64,000 nt of DNA from a virus: positions 1 to 64,000 of the IMG/VR virus record IMGVR_UViG_3300047388_000423. One strand, given 5' to 3'. The notes beneath the pieces are model-generated. The model was not told the DNA's origin. It saw nothing but the letters and a program-made list of their open reading frames with translations, and did no database searches. This document shows positions 49,813 through 58,582 of this stretch, one piece after another (position 1 is the first letter of the stretch; every line of letters starts with the position of its first letter). A program made the translations under genes and the position numbers.

Positions 49813-50629
49813 GCGCATGAAGGAAAGGCGCGGCGTCAAGGCCTTGATTGTGGGCGAGGCAGGCGTCGGCAAGACAACTCTTCTGCGCACGCTCGACACG
49901 AAGTCCACTCTCTTTCTTGATCTTGAGGCTGGTGACCTCGCTGTTCAAGATTTAGATGTTGACACCCTTAGACCTGACACTTGGGATAGTTGTCGGAATC
50001 TGGCCTGTTACCTGACCGGAGCCAACGCATCGCTGCCACCCACCGCGGTCTACAGTCAGGCGCATTACGACGCCATTGCACCCGACTTCGCCGACACCAA
50101 CCTGGCGAAGTACGACACTTACTTCATCGACAGCATTACGGTTGCGGCCAGGCTTTGTTTTCGCTGGTGCGAACAACAGCCGGAAAGCGTCAACGATCGC
50201 GGCAAGAAAAACCTGTTAGGCACCTACGGCCTGCTCGGACGCGAGATGATCGGCTGGTTGAACCAGCTGCAGTTTGCGCGCGGCAAGAACGTGATCTTTG
50301 TCGGCATCCTCGAGAAGGAGATCGACGAGTTCAAGCAAGTTCACTGGGATCTGCAGATCGACGGTGCCAAGACTGGGAAGGAACTTCCCGGCATCGTCGA
50401 CGAAATCCTATCACTGGTTTTCGTTGATTTCGGTGATGGCCAGCCAGTTCGTGCCTTTGTCTGTGATCAGCCCAACCAATGGGGCTACCCGGCCAAGGAC
50501 AGAGCCGGCAAACTCGACATGATCGAAGAGCCGCACCTTGGCCGGTTGCTGGCCAAGATTGCCGCCAAGGGGCCGCGCCATCCGGTCGATCATACCCTTC
50601 ATCAGCCAACCACAAACGAAGCAGCATAG
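49790..50629 (+). CDS. RecA-like ATPase, Sak4-type recombinase
   Basis: 279 aa from ATG 49790. Walker A VGEAGVGKTTLLRTLDTK, Walker B-like YDTYFIDSIT, and AKTGKELPGIVDEILSLVFV. Sak4 proteins anneal single strands together with an SSB, which is encoded next. Central recombination gene of the operon. Confidence 0.8.
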   Translation: MKIISASERMKERRGVKALIVGEAGVGKTTLLRTLDTKSTLFLDLEAGDLAVQDLDVDTLRPDTWDSCRNLACYLTGANASLPPTAVYSQAHYDAIAPDFADTNLAKYDTYFIDSITVAARLCFRWCEQQPESVNDRGKKNLLGTYGLLGREMIGWLNQLQFARGKNVIFVGILEKEIDEFKQVHWDLQIDGAKTGKELPGIVDEILSLVFVDFGDGQPVRAFVCDQPNQWGYPAKDRAGKLDMIEEPHLGRLLAKIAAKGPRHPVDHTLHQPTTNEAA

Positions 50630-50639
50630 GAGACTAGCA

Positions 50640-51230
50640 ATGTTGGATTTTAATGCAGCCGAACCACAGCGTGACATGGGTCTGATTGACGATGGCACTG
50701 TGGCGATCGTCCAGATCAACGTGCGTCCAGGCAACGCCGGTGAGGGCGGTATGCTCAAGCGCAGCAAGACCGGCGAGAGCGAGGCGCTCGACTGCGAGTT
50801 CACCGTGGTCGATGGCCCCTATGCCAAGCGCAAGTTCTGGACCCTGTTTACCGTTGGCGGGGTCACCGAAGGACAGAAGAAGGCCGGCGACATTTCCGGC
50901 TCGCGAATCCGGGCCATTCTCGAAAGCGCCCGCGGCATCAAGCCCGACGATCAGAGCGATGCCGCCAAGGCTGCGCGCCAAATCGACGACTGGGGCGACC
51001 TTGATGGCCTGCGCTTTGTCGCCAAGATCGGCGTCGAGAAGGGCAAGGACGGCTTCAAGGACAAGAATGTGCTGGAGGCGGCCATTACGCCGGACCGCAC
51101 AGCGTGGAAGAAGGTGGAGCAGACGTTGCGGCAGGCAGCGGCGGTGGCCTCGATTGGCAGCACGTTTGGGTCGGCGCCGCAGCCTCCGCAGCCCGGCACC
51201 ATTCAGAAGCCCGGCTGGGCCCGCGGGTGA
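50640..51230 (+). CDS. Single-stranded DNA-binding protein-like
   Basis: 196 aa from ATG 50640. The N-terminal beta-barrel (VAIVQINVRPGNAGEGGMLK; EALDCEFTVVDGPYAKRKFW) and acidic/Pro tail (GSAPQPPQPGTIQKP) match phage SSB-like (DUF669-type) proteins that follow Sak4. Binds ssDNA in replication and annealing. Confidence 0.75.
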   Translation: MLDFNAAEPQRDMGLIDDGTVAIVQINVRPGNAGEGGMLKRSKTGESEALDCEFTVVDGPYAKRKFWTLFTVGGVTEGQKKAGDISGSRIRAILESARGIKPDDQSDAAKAARQIDDWGDLDGLRFVAKIGVEKGKDGFKDKNVLEAAITPDRTAWKKVEQTLRQAAAVASIGSTFGSAPQPPQPGTIQKPGWARG

Positions 51231-51769
51231 AGGGGCCGGTACAAAAGTTGCGCGACGTCGAGGCGGAGTGGATGACCAAGGCCACCGACTCCGCCATCGA
51301 GGGCGTGCGTGAGGCCATGGGCAGCATCAACAGCCGCGCTGCGATCAGCTCGCTCTCCAAGCTGGAGCTGGGCTGGATCGCGATGGGGGCGGTGTTCAAC
51401 TGGATCAAGACCAAGAGCGAGCAGGCGGTGGCGGAAGGCGTCGGCTATGACGAGACCATTCGCGCCATGAGGCTGCTGCCACCGCCCTGGGAGGTAGGCG
51501 CGGTGACGTCGATCCTGCCGACGCTGGGCGATGTTGAAGGCGTGCCCTGGGACAAGCCGATGAACGAGTGGTCGAAGCAGCAGATCATTCGTTTCACGTG
51601 GAACGCTTATCAGCTGATTGATGCAGCGCTGAAGGCACGCGACGGCGGCGCGCAAGACAAGCTGACGCAGAAGACACCGCGGGCGGTGGCTGAGCGCGAG
51701 TTCAGCGCACGCAACGGCGGGCCATTGCTGGACCGGAAGGAATTAGGTGACGATCTAATCCCGTTTTGA
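51227..51769 (+). CDS. Hypothetical replication-operon protein
   Basis: 180 aa from GTG 51227, GTGA overlap with the previous gene. Helical (WMTKATDSAIEGVREAMGSI; AISSLSKLELGWIAMGAVFN). Similar-looking proteins sit between SSB and nuclease in phage operons, unassigned. Coupled translation suggests a partner in recombination. Confidence 0.6.
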   Translation: MKGPVQKLRDVEAEWMTKATDSAIEGVREAMGSINSRAAISSLSKLELGWIAMGAVFNWIKTKSEQAVAEGVGYDETIRAMRLLPPPWEVGAVTSILPTLGDVEGVPWDKPMNEWSKQQIIRFTWNAYQLIDAALKARDGGAQDKLTQKTPRAVAEREFSARNGGPLLDRKELGDDLIPF

Positions 51770-51779
51770 GGGGGTATTC

Positions 51780-52502
51780 ATGCTTGATTTCAATTCTCCG
51801 GTCCCGACTGTTCTCAACGATCAGCTCAACGCTGCGCTGGATGCAGCTGCGCTGATCGAGGAACGTGAGCAGCATCGGGATTATCTCGGCGCTTCTGCGA
51901 TCGGTTCGGAATGTCTGCGCAAAGTGCAATTCGATTGGAAGCGCGAGAGCGTGTTCCCGGCGCGTACTCGGCGGATCTTCAACCGCGGTCACGCCTCGGA
52001 GGACAAGATCGCAGCATCGTTTGCTGCTGCCGGTTTTATAATGGAGCGAGGCACGGAGCGTTGTGGCTTCAGTGCTGTCGACGGCATGTTCCAGGGCCAT
52101 TGCGATGGCATCCTGCTCGACGGTCCGCGCATTACCGGCCTGAAATACCCCTGTCTTTGGGAAAACAAATGTCTCGGAGAATCCGGCTGGAAGAAGCTCG
52201 AGAAGTACGGCCTGCACGCCGCCTATCCGGTCTATTCCGATCAGTGCCAGATCTACATGGGCTATCTCGGACTCGATGAAAACCCGGCGCTGTTCACCGC
52301 CGAGAACGCCAACAGCTGCCATCTACTGGCGCTGACGGTGGAGTTCGATGCCGTGGCGGCACAAGCCGCCAGCGATCGTGCGGTGACGATTATTCGCGCC
52401 ACGCAGGCCGAAGAGCTGCTGCCGCGCATTACCGACAAGGGGCCGGACGATTGGCGCTGCAAGATGTGTTCGCACAGCGCGTATTGCTGGAGTTTGAAAT
52501 GA
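51780..52502 (+). CDS. Cas4/RecB-like PD-(D/E)XK nuclease
   Basis: 240 aa. ASAIGSECLRKVQFDW, QGHCDGILLDG and WENKC with a Lys ahead, then CKMCSHSAYCW: acidic residues plus a four-Cys Fe-S cluster pattern (one Cys upstream, three at the end). This is the form of phage RecB/Cas4-type 5'-to-3' exonucleases that work with a recombinase. Catalytic acidic residues D/E are apparent in GHCDG and LWENKC. Confidence 0.8.
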   Translation: MLDFNSPVPTVLNDQLNAALDAAALIEEREQHRDYLGASAIGSECLRKVQFDWKRESVFPARTRRIFNRGHASEDKIAASFAAAGFIMERGTERCGFSAVDGMFQGHCDGILLDGPRITGLKYPCLWENKCLGESGWKKLEKYGLHAAYPVYSDQCQIYMGYLGLDENPALFTAENANSCHLLALTVEFDAVAAQAASDRAVTIIRATQAEELLPRITDKGPDDWRCKMCSHSAYCWSLK

Positions 52503-52585
52503 CGGAGGCTTCGAGCTTCAGAGAAGCGGCGACGGTGCCGCAAACACCGCCGCCGATACCACCGCCGCAATCCGCGGCATTCTAG
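52499..52585 (+). CDS. Possible 28-aa Pro-rich mini-protein
   Basis: ATG 52499 overlaps the nuclease stop (ATGA). MTEASSFREAATVPQTPPPI then PPPQSAAF. Length is too short for certainty; coupling is the only support. Confidence 0.3.
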   Translation: MTEASSFREAATVPQTPPPIPPPQSAAF

Positions 52586-52603
52586 CAACGAAGGGAACTT
52601 AGC

Positions 52604-53461
52604 ATGGCTATCAAGCGAGAGGAACGAACGATCACCATCCAATTGCTCGAACAGGAAACTGTCGAGATCTTCTTTCTCGGCAAAACCTGGTTGTTCATGA
52701 ATCGAATGGCGAAAAAGTCGATAGGGCAATTATTGTTGCCGCCGCTGACGCAAAACCGCGCCTCGCGTCAACAGGTATTGAAGCACGATCCACCGGCAGA
52801 ATTCCGCGATTCGATCTATCGCTGCCGCAACGATAAGGCGCCGACACTGGTGCACATGCCGGAGAATGCGTTCAAGAAAGCAATGGCACAGGCAGCGCTC
52901 GGTACGCCAGGCGCGACCAAAGCGGAAATCGGTCGCCATGTGCAGGTGATTGACGAGACCGTGCACATCTACGGTACGCCATATCTCGACATGCGGATTG
53001 TGCGCCAGGCCGGCATCAACAAGACGCCAGACGTGCGAACTCGCGCGATATTCAAGGAATGGGGTGGCAAAGTTACGGTGCAGTACACCCGTGGCATCGT
53101 CAAGGAGGCCTTTATTGCCAATTTGATGGCAAATGCCGGCAATATCACCGGGGTCGGAGACGGCCGGACGGACAAGGGTACGTATAATTTCGGCAGCTGG
53201 GAAGTAGTTTCAAAGGACGATCCGAGATTACTCAAGCTGATGAAGGAACACGGCCGCAAGGCGCAACTGGCGGCGATGGAGCATCCGGTAGCGTCCAATG
53301 AAGATACCGAGGAACTGCTTGCCTGGTTTGAGAGCGAGCTGGTCAGGCGCGAGACCGACCGCAAGCCCGCGAAGACGAAAGCGCCGAAGCTGCCATCGCC
53401 GGAAGCGATCACGAGCGCAGCGAAACGAAATGGCAAAACAACCCCGAAAGGTGACGCATGA
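52604..53461 (+). CDS. Conserved phage protein, unknown function
   Basis: 285 aa. I do not recognise a known enzyme. The central part (AGNITGVGDGRTDKGTYNFG; SWEVVSKDDPRLLKLMKEHG) contains a G-x-G-D-G-x-x-x-x-K-G motif of the type seen in proteins near phage RecB-like nucleases. Lys-rich C-terminus (RKPAKTKAPKLPSP). Genomic position suggests a role in recombination or replication. Confidence 0.6.
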   Translation: MAIKREERTITIQLLEQETVEIFFLGKTWLFMNRMAKKSIGQLLLPPLTQNRASRQQVLKHDPPAEFRDSIYRCRNDKAPTLVHMPENAFKKAMAQAALGTPGATKAEIGRHVQVIDETVHIYGTPYLDMRIVRQAGINKTPDVRTRAIFKEWGGKVTVQYTRGIVKEAFIANLMANAGNITGVGDGRTDKGTYNFGSWEVVSKDDPRLLKLMKEHGRKAQLAAMEHPVASNEDTEELLAWFESELVRRETDRKPAKTKAPKLPSPEAITSAAKRNGKTTPKGDA

Positions 53462-53643
53462 TCGGCGATGTGCAGTTTGACGACGAGGATTGGCTATTCG
53501 ATGTTGCGCGAGATCTCGATGCAATCATCCGAAACATGCGTTTGATCGATCGCTTCGGAGGTGGTGACAAAATGAAGGAAATTACAGCATTGCTTGAACA
53601 GGCGTTGCAAGAACTGGATCCGACTTATCCGACTTGGAGGTGA
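53458..53643 (+). CDS. Small acidic protein
   Basis: 61 aa, acidic and helical (FDDEDWLFDVARDLDAIIRN; EITALLEQALQELDPTYPTW). Overlaps the previous gene by 4 nt. Function unknown. Confidence 0.6.
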   Translation: MIGDVQFDDEDWLFDVARDLDAIIRNMRLIDRFGGGDKMKEITALLEQALQELDPTYPTWR

Positions 53644-53646
53644 CGC

Positions 53647-54225
53647 ATGATCTCGAAAGAGAAAGCTGACTACATCACGTCGCTGGCTGACCCTAACGGC
53701 TACATTAACCCGAAACGGGTGATTGAGGCGGCGCGCGATCCAACCAGTCCGATTCACACCGACTTCGAGTGGGATGTTGATGTTGCGGCCGAGCAGCATT
53801 GGCTCGACCAGGCACGAACCCTGATCCGGTTCGTCAAACTGACAGTAGAAATCAGCCACCGCACCGTCGTCGCACCGTACTATGTGCCTGATCCGGAACG
53901 GCCGATGCATTCGAAACGCTACGTTGAGCTGACGATCGCCGGACGCGATAAGGAAATAGCGCAGCAAATTCTGCTTGCCGAGTTGGATCGCATTGCGGCG
54001 GCGATCCGGCGCGCGCAGCAGATTGCCGACGTACTCGGTCTTTCCGAACAGCTCGAGCGGTTGCTCGATGACGTAACCGAAATCAAAACGACAGCTGAGC
54101 GTCGGCGGGAAGAAAAGGACCGTAAGCGAACGGCTAAAGTTGTGCGCGGCAAGCGCAAACCGCGTGGAGGTGGCAAACCGCGCGGAGGTGGCAAACCGCG
54201 CGGAGGTGAAAGGCCGCGGGCGTAA
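53647..54225 (+). CDS. Hypothetical protein with basic GGGKPR tail
   Basis: 192 aa. A mixed body (DFEWDVDVAAEQHWLDQART; LIRFVKLTVEISHRTVVAPY) and a Lys-rich coiled tail ending in three PRGG(G/E) units (KPRGGGKPRGGGKPRGGERP). The tail runs straight into the GGCNN array, so part of the tail could be array-derived. Function unknown. Confidence 0.6.
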   Translation: MISKEKADYITSLADPNGYINPKRVIEAARDPTSPIHTDFEWDVDVAAEQHWLDQARTLIRFVKLTVEISHRTVVAPYYVPDPERPMHSKRYVELTIAGRDKEIAQQILLAELDRIAAAIRRAQQIADVLGLSEQLERLLDDVTEIKTTAERRREEKDRKRTAKVVRGKRKPRGGGKPRGGGKPRGGERPRA

Positions 54226-54227
54226 GA

Positions 54228-54922
54228 GTGTGAGTAGGCACGGCAAGGCAGGCACGGCGGGGCATGGCTGGGCCTGGCCTGGCGCGGCGCGGCCGGGTCG
54301 GGCGCGGTGCGACGAGGCCGGGCATGGCGAGGCAAGGCAGGCACGGCAGGACGGGGCGAGACGCGGCAAGGCAGGGCTGGGCATGGTGCGGCTTGGCTTG
54401 GCCGGGCGAGGCACGGCAGGCGTGGTTTGGCACGGCAGGCGTGGTTTGGCACGGCAGGCGTGGTTTGGCACGGCGCGGCGCGGCGCGGTCCGGCGTGGCG
54501 AGGCGTGGTCCGGCGTGGCGAGGCACGGCAGGCGCGGCATGGCGCGGTCAGGCATGGCGCGGCATGTCAAGACTCGGCCAGGCCTGGCTTGGCTCGGCAC
54601 GGCAGGCACGGCAGGCACGGCAGGCATGGCTCGGCTCGACAGGGCACGGCTCGGCGGGGTGCGGTTTGGCACGGTACGGCAGGGCAAGGCTGGGCTTGGC
54701 AAGGCAGGCAAGGCATGGCTCGGCTCGGCGGGGCACGGCTAGGCGGGGCCGGACTAGGCGAGGCGAGGCAGGCGTGGTTTGGCACGGCGAGGCTCGGCAT
54801 GGCACGGTTGGGCCTGGCGGGGCTTGGCAAGGCAGGCACGGCATGGCCCGGCCAGGCTAAGGCCTGGCACGGCCAGGTCAGGCGAGACGTGGCCAGACGA
54901 GGCTAGGCACGGCAGGCGAGGC
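54228..54922 (+). repeat. Degenerate GGCNN pentamer array, about 700 bp
   Basis: Reading 5 bases at a time, most units are GGC followed by two variable bases (ggcac, ggcag, ggcat, ggctg, ggcgc, ggctt, ggcga...), with phase slips at GGCAGGC. Inside it CGTGGTTTGGCACGGCAGG occurs at 54421 and 54440, with a partial third copy. The G bias leaves several frames open on both strands by composition, so long open frames here are not taken as genes. Followed directly by the primase-helicase gene. Confidence 0.85.
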
Positions 54923-54958
54923 CAAAAGGATACGAGAGGAGAGGAGGGATGCACGGCC

Positions 54959-57004
54959 ATGATCGACTTCAACAACGCGCCGCTGCAACAGGACGAATCC
55001 CAGCTTCGCCATGCTCATAGCTATGAGGTGAGCGCTGAAGATATCCGCGAGCGGCTCAATGCGGATGTCGCCAGCTTCCTGCGGTGGCTGTATTGCGGCC
55101 GCGCCTTCATCAAGCGAAGCGAAGCGCGGATCGGTGACATCTCCGGCCAGGCCGGGACATCATTGGCCATTGAATTATCGGGCAAAGAGGTCGGTCAATG
55201 GTTCGATCACGCTACCGAACAGGGCGGCGACCTGATTGCGCTGTACCGCGGCTACATGGGCTATGCCGGCACTACCGCCCATTTTAGGCAAAGCCTCAAG
55301 GAAATCGCCCGCGAATTCCTCCACGATCCAATCGAGCCTGATGCGCGGGTGCTGTGGCGTTCGACGCCAACGCTGTCGCCAACTGAAAAGATCCTGGCGG
55401 ATAGCGTTCGGTTTGGGACTTGTCCCCGCACCGAAAACGAGGTGCTGGGACCGCCGGTTGCGACCTACAAATATCTCGACGTCGACGGCAACATCCTTAC
55501 CGGCGTTACCCGTTATGAACCGAAGAGCTTTCGGCCGTGGTGTTTCAAGGTTATCGACGGCGAAAAGAAATGGGTGATTGGCTCGCCGCCGGTCCGGCCG
55601 CTGTATCACTTGCCGGAGCTGACCAATGCCAGCGAGGTTGTGCTGGTCGAGGGCGAGGGCAAGGCGGATGCGCTGGCCAGATTCAACGTGGTGACCACCA
55701 CCATCATGGGCGGAGCCCATGCAGTGGACAAGACCAACTGGCTGCCGCTGGCAAAGAAGAAGATCTACATCTGGCCCGACAATGATGACGCTGGAGAAAA
55801 ATTCGCGAAGGCCGCGACGGCGAAGCTGATCAACATCGGCTGCAGAATCTGGATCGTGCCGATACCTGGGGGCAAACCTCCCAAATGGGACTGCGGCAAC
55901 TGCATCGGGGATGGCGAAGATCCGTTGGCGGTGCTGGCCACGGCGATCGAGCTGCTGACCGATCCCAATCAGCTGATTTTGACCGCAGGTCAATTCGTCG
56001 CCGGATTTACCTCGCCGGAATACCTGATCGACGGCATCGTGCAGCAGAGCTATCTCTACAGCCTGACCGCGCGCACCAATCACGGCAAAACCGCGGTGGC
56101 CATGTATGCCGGCAGCACGGTGGCGCGCGGGCTGGCATTTCATGGCCGCGAAACCCGACAGGGCAGTGTGTTGTTCCTGGCCGGCGAGAACTCGCAAGAC
56201 ATCCGGGCGCGGTTTCTGGTGCTGGCCGAGCACGACAAGTTCGATGCCGATCGGGTGCCGTTGTATTTCATCGACGGCGTCATCAACATCGCCGCCAGCC
56301 TGGCGCGAATTCGCGACGAGGCGGCCAAGATCCCAAATCTGGTGCTGGTGATCGTCGACACCGCGGCCGCCTATTACTCCGGCCAGGACAGCAACGACAA
56401 TACCCAGCAGGGAGAATTCGCTCGCTTGCTTCGCGAATTAATCAAGCTGCCGGGGCGGCCGGCGGTGATCGTCAACTGTCATCCGGTCAAGAATGCTTCG
56501 CATGACAATTTGCTGCCGCTGGGCGGCTCGGCCTTTGTCAACGAGGTCGACGGGAACCTGACGCTGTGGTCGGAGACCGACAAGCAGACGTCGCTGCACT
56601 GGCAGGGCAAGTTTCGCGGGCCGGAGTTCGAGGCGATGGCGTTCGATCTGCGGACCGTTTCCTGCGACCGGGTCAGGGACTCCAAGGGCCGGCGGATGCC
56701 GTCCGTGGTCGCGGTTCCAATTACCGAGGACGGCGCCGAGCGCAAGGAGAAGGTCGCCGAGGAGGAGGAGAAGACCGTGCTGCGACTGATCCACGTCGAC
56801 AAGCAGGCATCGTTCACCTCGATGGCAAGGGCAGCCGGGTTCGTGCTGCCGGACGGAACTCCATCCAAGGCCAAGGTGCAGCGTGTTGTCGAGAGGCTGA
56901 AGGCGGACAAGCTGGTGTTCAAACATCGAGGTTCCAAGTACCGGCTGACCAAAAAAGGCTGCCGGGAAATCAAGGTCAAATGGGACGATGACGAGGATGA
57001 GTGA
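54959..57004 (+). CDS. Primase-helicase (TOPRIM + RepA/DnaB-like ATPase)
   Basis: 681 aa from ATG 54959 (GAGGAGG at 54941-54947), not extended into the array. N-terminal module (IRERLNADVASFLRWLYCGR); TOPRIM about residues 215-290 (EVVLVEGEGKADALARFNVV, YIWPDNDDAGEKFAKAATAK). C-terminal ATPase with Walker A ARTNHGKTAVAM, Walker B LVLVIVDTAAAYYS, and NSQDIRARFLVL. The end is a winged-helix-like tail (KAKVQRVVERLKADKLVFKH). Central replication enzyme next to the putative origin. Confidence 0.85.
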   Translation: MIDFNNAPLQQDESQLRHAHSYEVSAEDIRERLNADVASFLRWLYCGRAFIKRSEARIGDISGQAGTSLAIELSGKEVGQWFDHATEQGGDLIALYRGYMGYAGTTAHFRQSLKEIAREFLHDPIEPDARVLWRSTPTLSPTEKILADSVRFGTCPRTENEVLGPPVATYKYLDVDGNILTGVTRYEPKSFRPWCFKVIDGEKKWVIGSPPVRPLYHLPELTNASEVVLVEGEGKADALARFNVVTTTIMGGAHAVDKTNWLPLAKKKIYIWPDNDDAGEKFAKAATAKLINIGCRIWIVPIPGGKPPKWDCGNCIGDGEDPLAVLATAIELLTDPNQLILTAGQFVAGFTSPEYLIDGIVQQSYLYSLTARTNHGKTAVAMYAGSTVARGLAFHGRETRQGSVLFLAGENSQDIRARFLVLAEHDKFDADRVPLYFIDGVINIAASLARIRDEAAKIPNLVLVIVDTAAAYYSGQDSNDNTQQGEFARLLRELIKLPGRPAVIVNCHPVKNASHDNLLPLGGSAFVNEVDGNLTLWSETDKQTSLHWQGKFRGPEFEAMAFDLRTVSCDRVRDSKGRRMPSVVAVPITEDGAERKEKVAEEEEKTVLRLIHVDKQASFTSMARAAGFVLPDGTPSKAKVQRVVERLKADKLVFKHRGSKYRLTKKGCREIKVKWDDDEDE

Positions 57005-57051
57005 CGGTATCATGGTGTTGGAAAGCCACAATTTTGACGCAAGTTTTTCGC

Positions 57052-57223
57052 GATACGATTTTCGCTGTCGTATCAAGCAGATACGAGGCCGATACGATTC
57101 GATACGTTTGGCTTCTAAACCATTGAAATCATTGAAGTCGAGTCGCGATACGTATCCGATACGGCACGATGACTTACGATCGTATCGTATCACCCCTCTT
57201 CTCTTAGAGAGAGTGCCGATACG
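57052..57223. repeat. GATACG/CGTATC iterons, candidate origin
   Basis: Eleven copies of GATACG or its inverse at 57052, 57069, 57080, 57091, 57101, 57147, 57151, 57158, 57181, 57186 and 57218, between the primase-helicase and the next gene. The stretch is AT-richer than the genome and has no convincing gene. Iterons next to a replication gene are typical of origins. Confidence 0.7.
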
Positions 57224-57256
57224 ATTTCAGGTTTTGGAACCAAAAAGGAGGCGACG

Positions 57257-57535
57257 ATGGCAGAGACCAATCGCAAGCCGCCGGACGAGCTGGCGGAGGT
57301 CCGGGAGCGGATCAAGGAACTCAAGAGCCGGGAAGAGGAACTGCGGGAACTCTTGATCGCCGGCGAGTGTGAGCTGGTTGGCGACGACTTCGCGGCGACG
57401 ATCTCCAAGGTGGTCTCGGAGCGGATCGATGGCGTCAAGCTCCGCAAGGAACTCGGGCTGGAGAAGTTGCGGCCGTTCCTGGTTCCATTGGAACGAACGG
57501 TGGTCAATGTCGAGCGGATGAGGGGGCGGGAGTGA
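57257..57535 (+). CDS. Coiled-coil DNA-linked protein
   Basis: 92 aa. AEVRERIKELKSREEELREL is a strong coil; the C-terminal half (IDGVKLRKELGLEKLRPFLV) is globular. AGGAGGCG is upstream of ATG 57257. Follows the iterons, so an origin-associated role is possible. Confidence 0.6.
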   Translation: MAETNRKPPDELAEVRERIKELKSREEELRELLIAGECELVGDDFAATISKVVSERIDGVKLRKELGLEKLRPFLVPLERTVVNVERMRGRE

Positions 57536-57831
57536 GCGCGGGGAATATGGAACAAAACGGCAACGATCTGCAGCGTAACAGCTTCACGGTTTGCCTGCTC
57601 CGCGCCGACGGCGACTCGGACGTCGTGTGCCACAATGCCTCCTCCCACGACGCTGCCAGGGAGTTCTGGCACCGCAGCAACAATGTCAGCGCCATCTGCG
57701 GCATGGTGCGACGGGTCAGTATCGTCGACAACTACGGCTGCACCAATCTGGCGTGGGAGTTCGGGCGGGGGTTCACGTTCGACGGGAAAAGGTTTCATCC
57801 CAAGCCGGTGTTGCCGGCTGAACCGGGTTAG
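57532..57831 (+). CDS. Hypothetical protein
   Basis: 99 aa from GTG 57532 (GTGA overlap); ATG 57547 is an alternative. NSFTVCLLRADGDSDVVCHN and VSIVDNYGCTNLAWEFGRGF: three Cys and mixed alpha/beta. Converges with the next leftward gene, overlapping 4 nt. Confidence 0.5.
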   Translation: MSAGNMEQNGNDLQRNSFTVCLLRADGDSDVVCHNASSHDAAREFWHRSNNVSAICGMVRRVSIVDNYGCTNLAWEFGRGFTFDGKRFHPKPVLPAEPG

Positions 57832-57929
57832 TGCGGCGGTAGCAGCTTCGCGATCCAGCTAAGGCCAAAGCCAAAGCCTGTCACGGTCAGGGCGACGTTG
57901 GTTCCGACCATCCATTTCAGGATAGCCAT
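57828..57929 (-). CDS. Tiny one-TM protein
   Basis: 33 aa (MAILKWMVGTNVALTVTGFG, then FGLSWIAKLLPPH). One hydrophobic segment. Lies just after the coiled-coil gene on the same strand, like other pairs of membrane peptides here. Confidence 0.5.
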   Translation of the reverse strand: MAILKWMVGTNVALTVTGFGFGLSWIAKLLPPH

Positions 57930-57955
57930 GTTTCTTTCGAGACGGGCGAAGCTCG

Positions 57956-58189
57956 TCACGGCGCTGCCTGTTCCAGATGCACCAGTCGGGCGTCCATCTG
58001 GCCCAGCAGGCGCTTGACCTGCACCATGTCCCGCTCGATCCGCAGGAACATGTTGCCCAGCACGGTTTGACTGTCGCCAAGCGTCTCGAGGATGACGCGG
58101 ATGCCGGTGATGTCCGCGCGCACCTCGCGCATATCGGTCTGGATGGCGAGCAGCCGTTCCATGATCAGGTTGAGGTCGGGCTCTGCCAT
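57956..58189 (-). CDS. Coiled-coil protein
   Basis: 77 aa from ATG 58189. Regular heptads (IMERLLAIQTDMREVRADIT; MVQVKRLLGQMDARLVHLEQ). No TM. Start overlaps the stop of the secreted-protein gene. Confidence 0.6.
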   Translation of the reverse strand: MAEPDLNLIMERLLAIQTDMREVRADITGIRVILETLGDSQTVLGNMFLRIERDMVQVKRLLGQMDARLVHLEQAAP

Positions 58190-58494
58190 CAATTCATGCT
58201 CCTTAGAAGCACATCAAGGCTATCTGCCAGCTTCATTGTAGGATTGCGTTGGCAGTGATTATCAAGCCAATAAAACACGGCATCGTTGTCCAGCTTTTCT
58301 AATAAGTCGTTTGTGTCAGATACGCGCGCGCTGAGATAACCCATCACCCATCCTCGCGCTCCAAAGGATGGAAAGCCAATGCGGGATTCCAGCCAAGATC
58401 CGCAAGAGCCTGTACCAGCACCCCGTATCGTATAAGCATTCGCATTCCCAATCACGGCAAGCGTCACCGCACTTGCCAGTAACAATGCTTTCAT
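58189..58494 (-). CDS. Secreted Rap1a/Tai-like protein
   Basis: 101 aa from ATG 58494. Signal peptide KALLLASAVTLAVIGNANA with AxA site. Mature part has two Cys (GTGSCGSWLE...DNHCQRNP) and a middle GARGWVMGYLSARVS, matching the short periplasmic Rap1a/Tai immunity-like family. Could protect the host envelope or modify peptidoglycan. Function uncertain. Confidence 0.65.
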   Translation of the reverse strand: MKALLLASAVTLAVIGNANAYTIRGAGTGSCGSWLESRIGFPSFGARGWVMGYLSARVSDTNDLLEKLDNDAVFYWLDNHCQRNPTMKLADSLDVLLRSMN

Positions 58495-58582
58495 CGGTTT
58501 CAAATCCTCTTCAACAGTAAATTGTCAGCGGCAGGGATTGCCGATTATGGGACGGCACGAGACCGCCCCATAGGCTGCAATC

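Noticed and set aside
53494-54711. Long minus-strand ORF of 405 aa and several plus-strand ORFs (54264-54906) in the array
   Set aside because: They arise from GGCNN composition, not coding; the products are PAVPAVP or ARQGRHG low complexity, and the primase start at 54959 has its own ribosome site.
54228-54922. CRISPR array
   Set aside because: No constant repeat with unique spacers; units are 5 bp with fixed GGC and variable NN, and no cas genes.
56988-57356. 122-aa open frame through the GATACG iterons
   Set aside because: Repetitive Arg/Ser product (SYRYD-like) driven by iterons; no family, no ribosome site.
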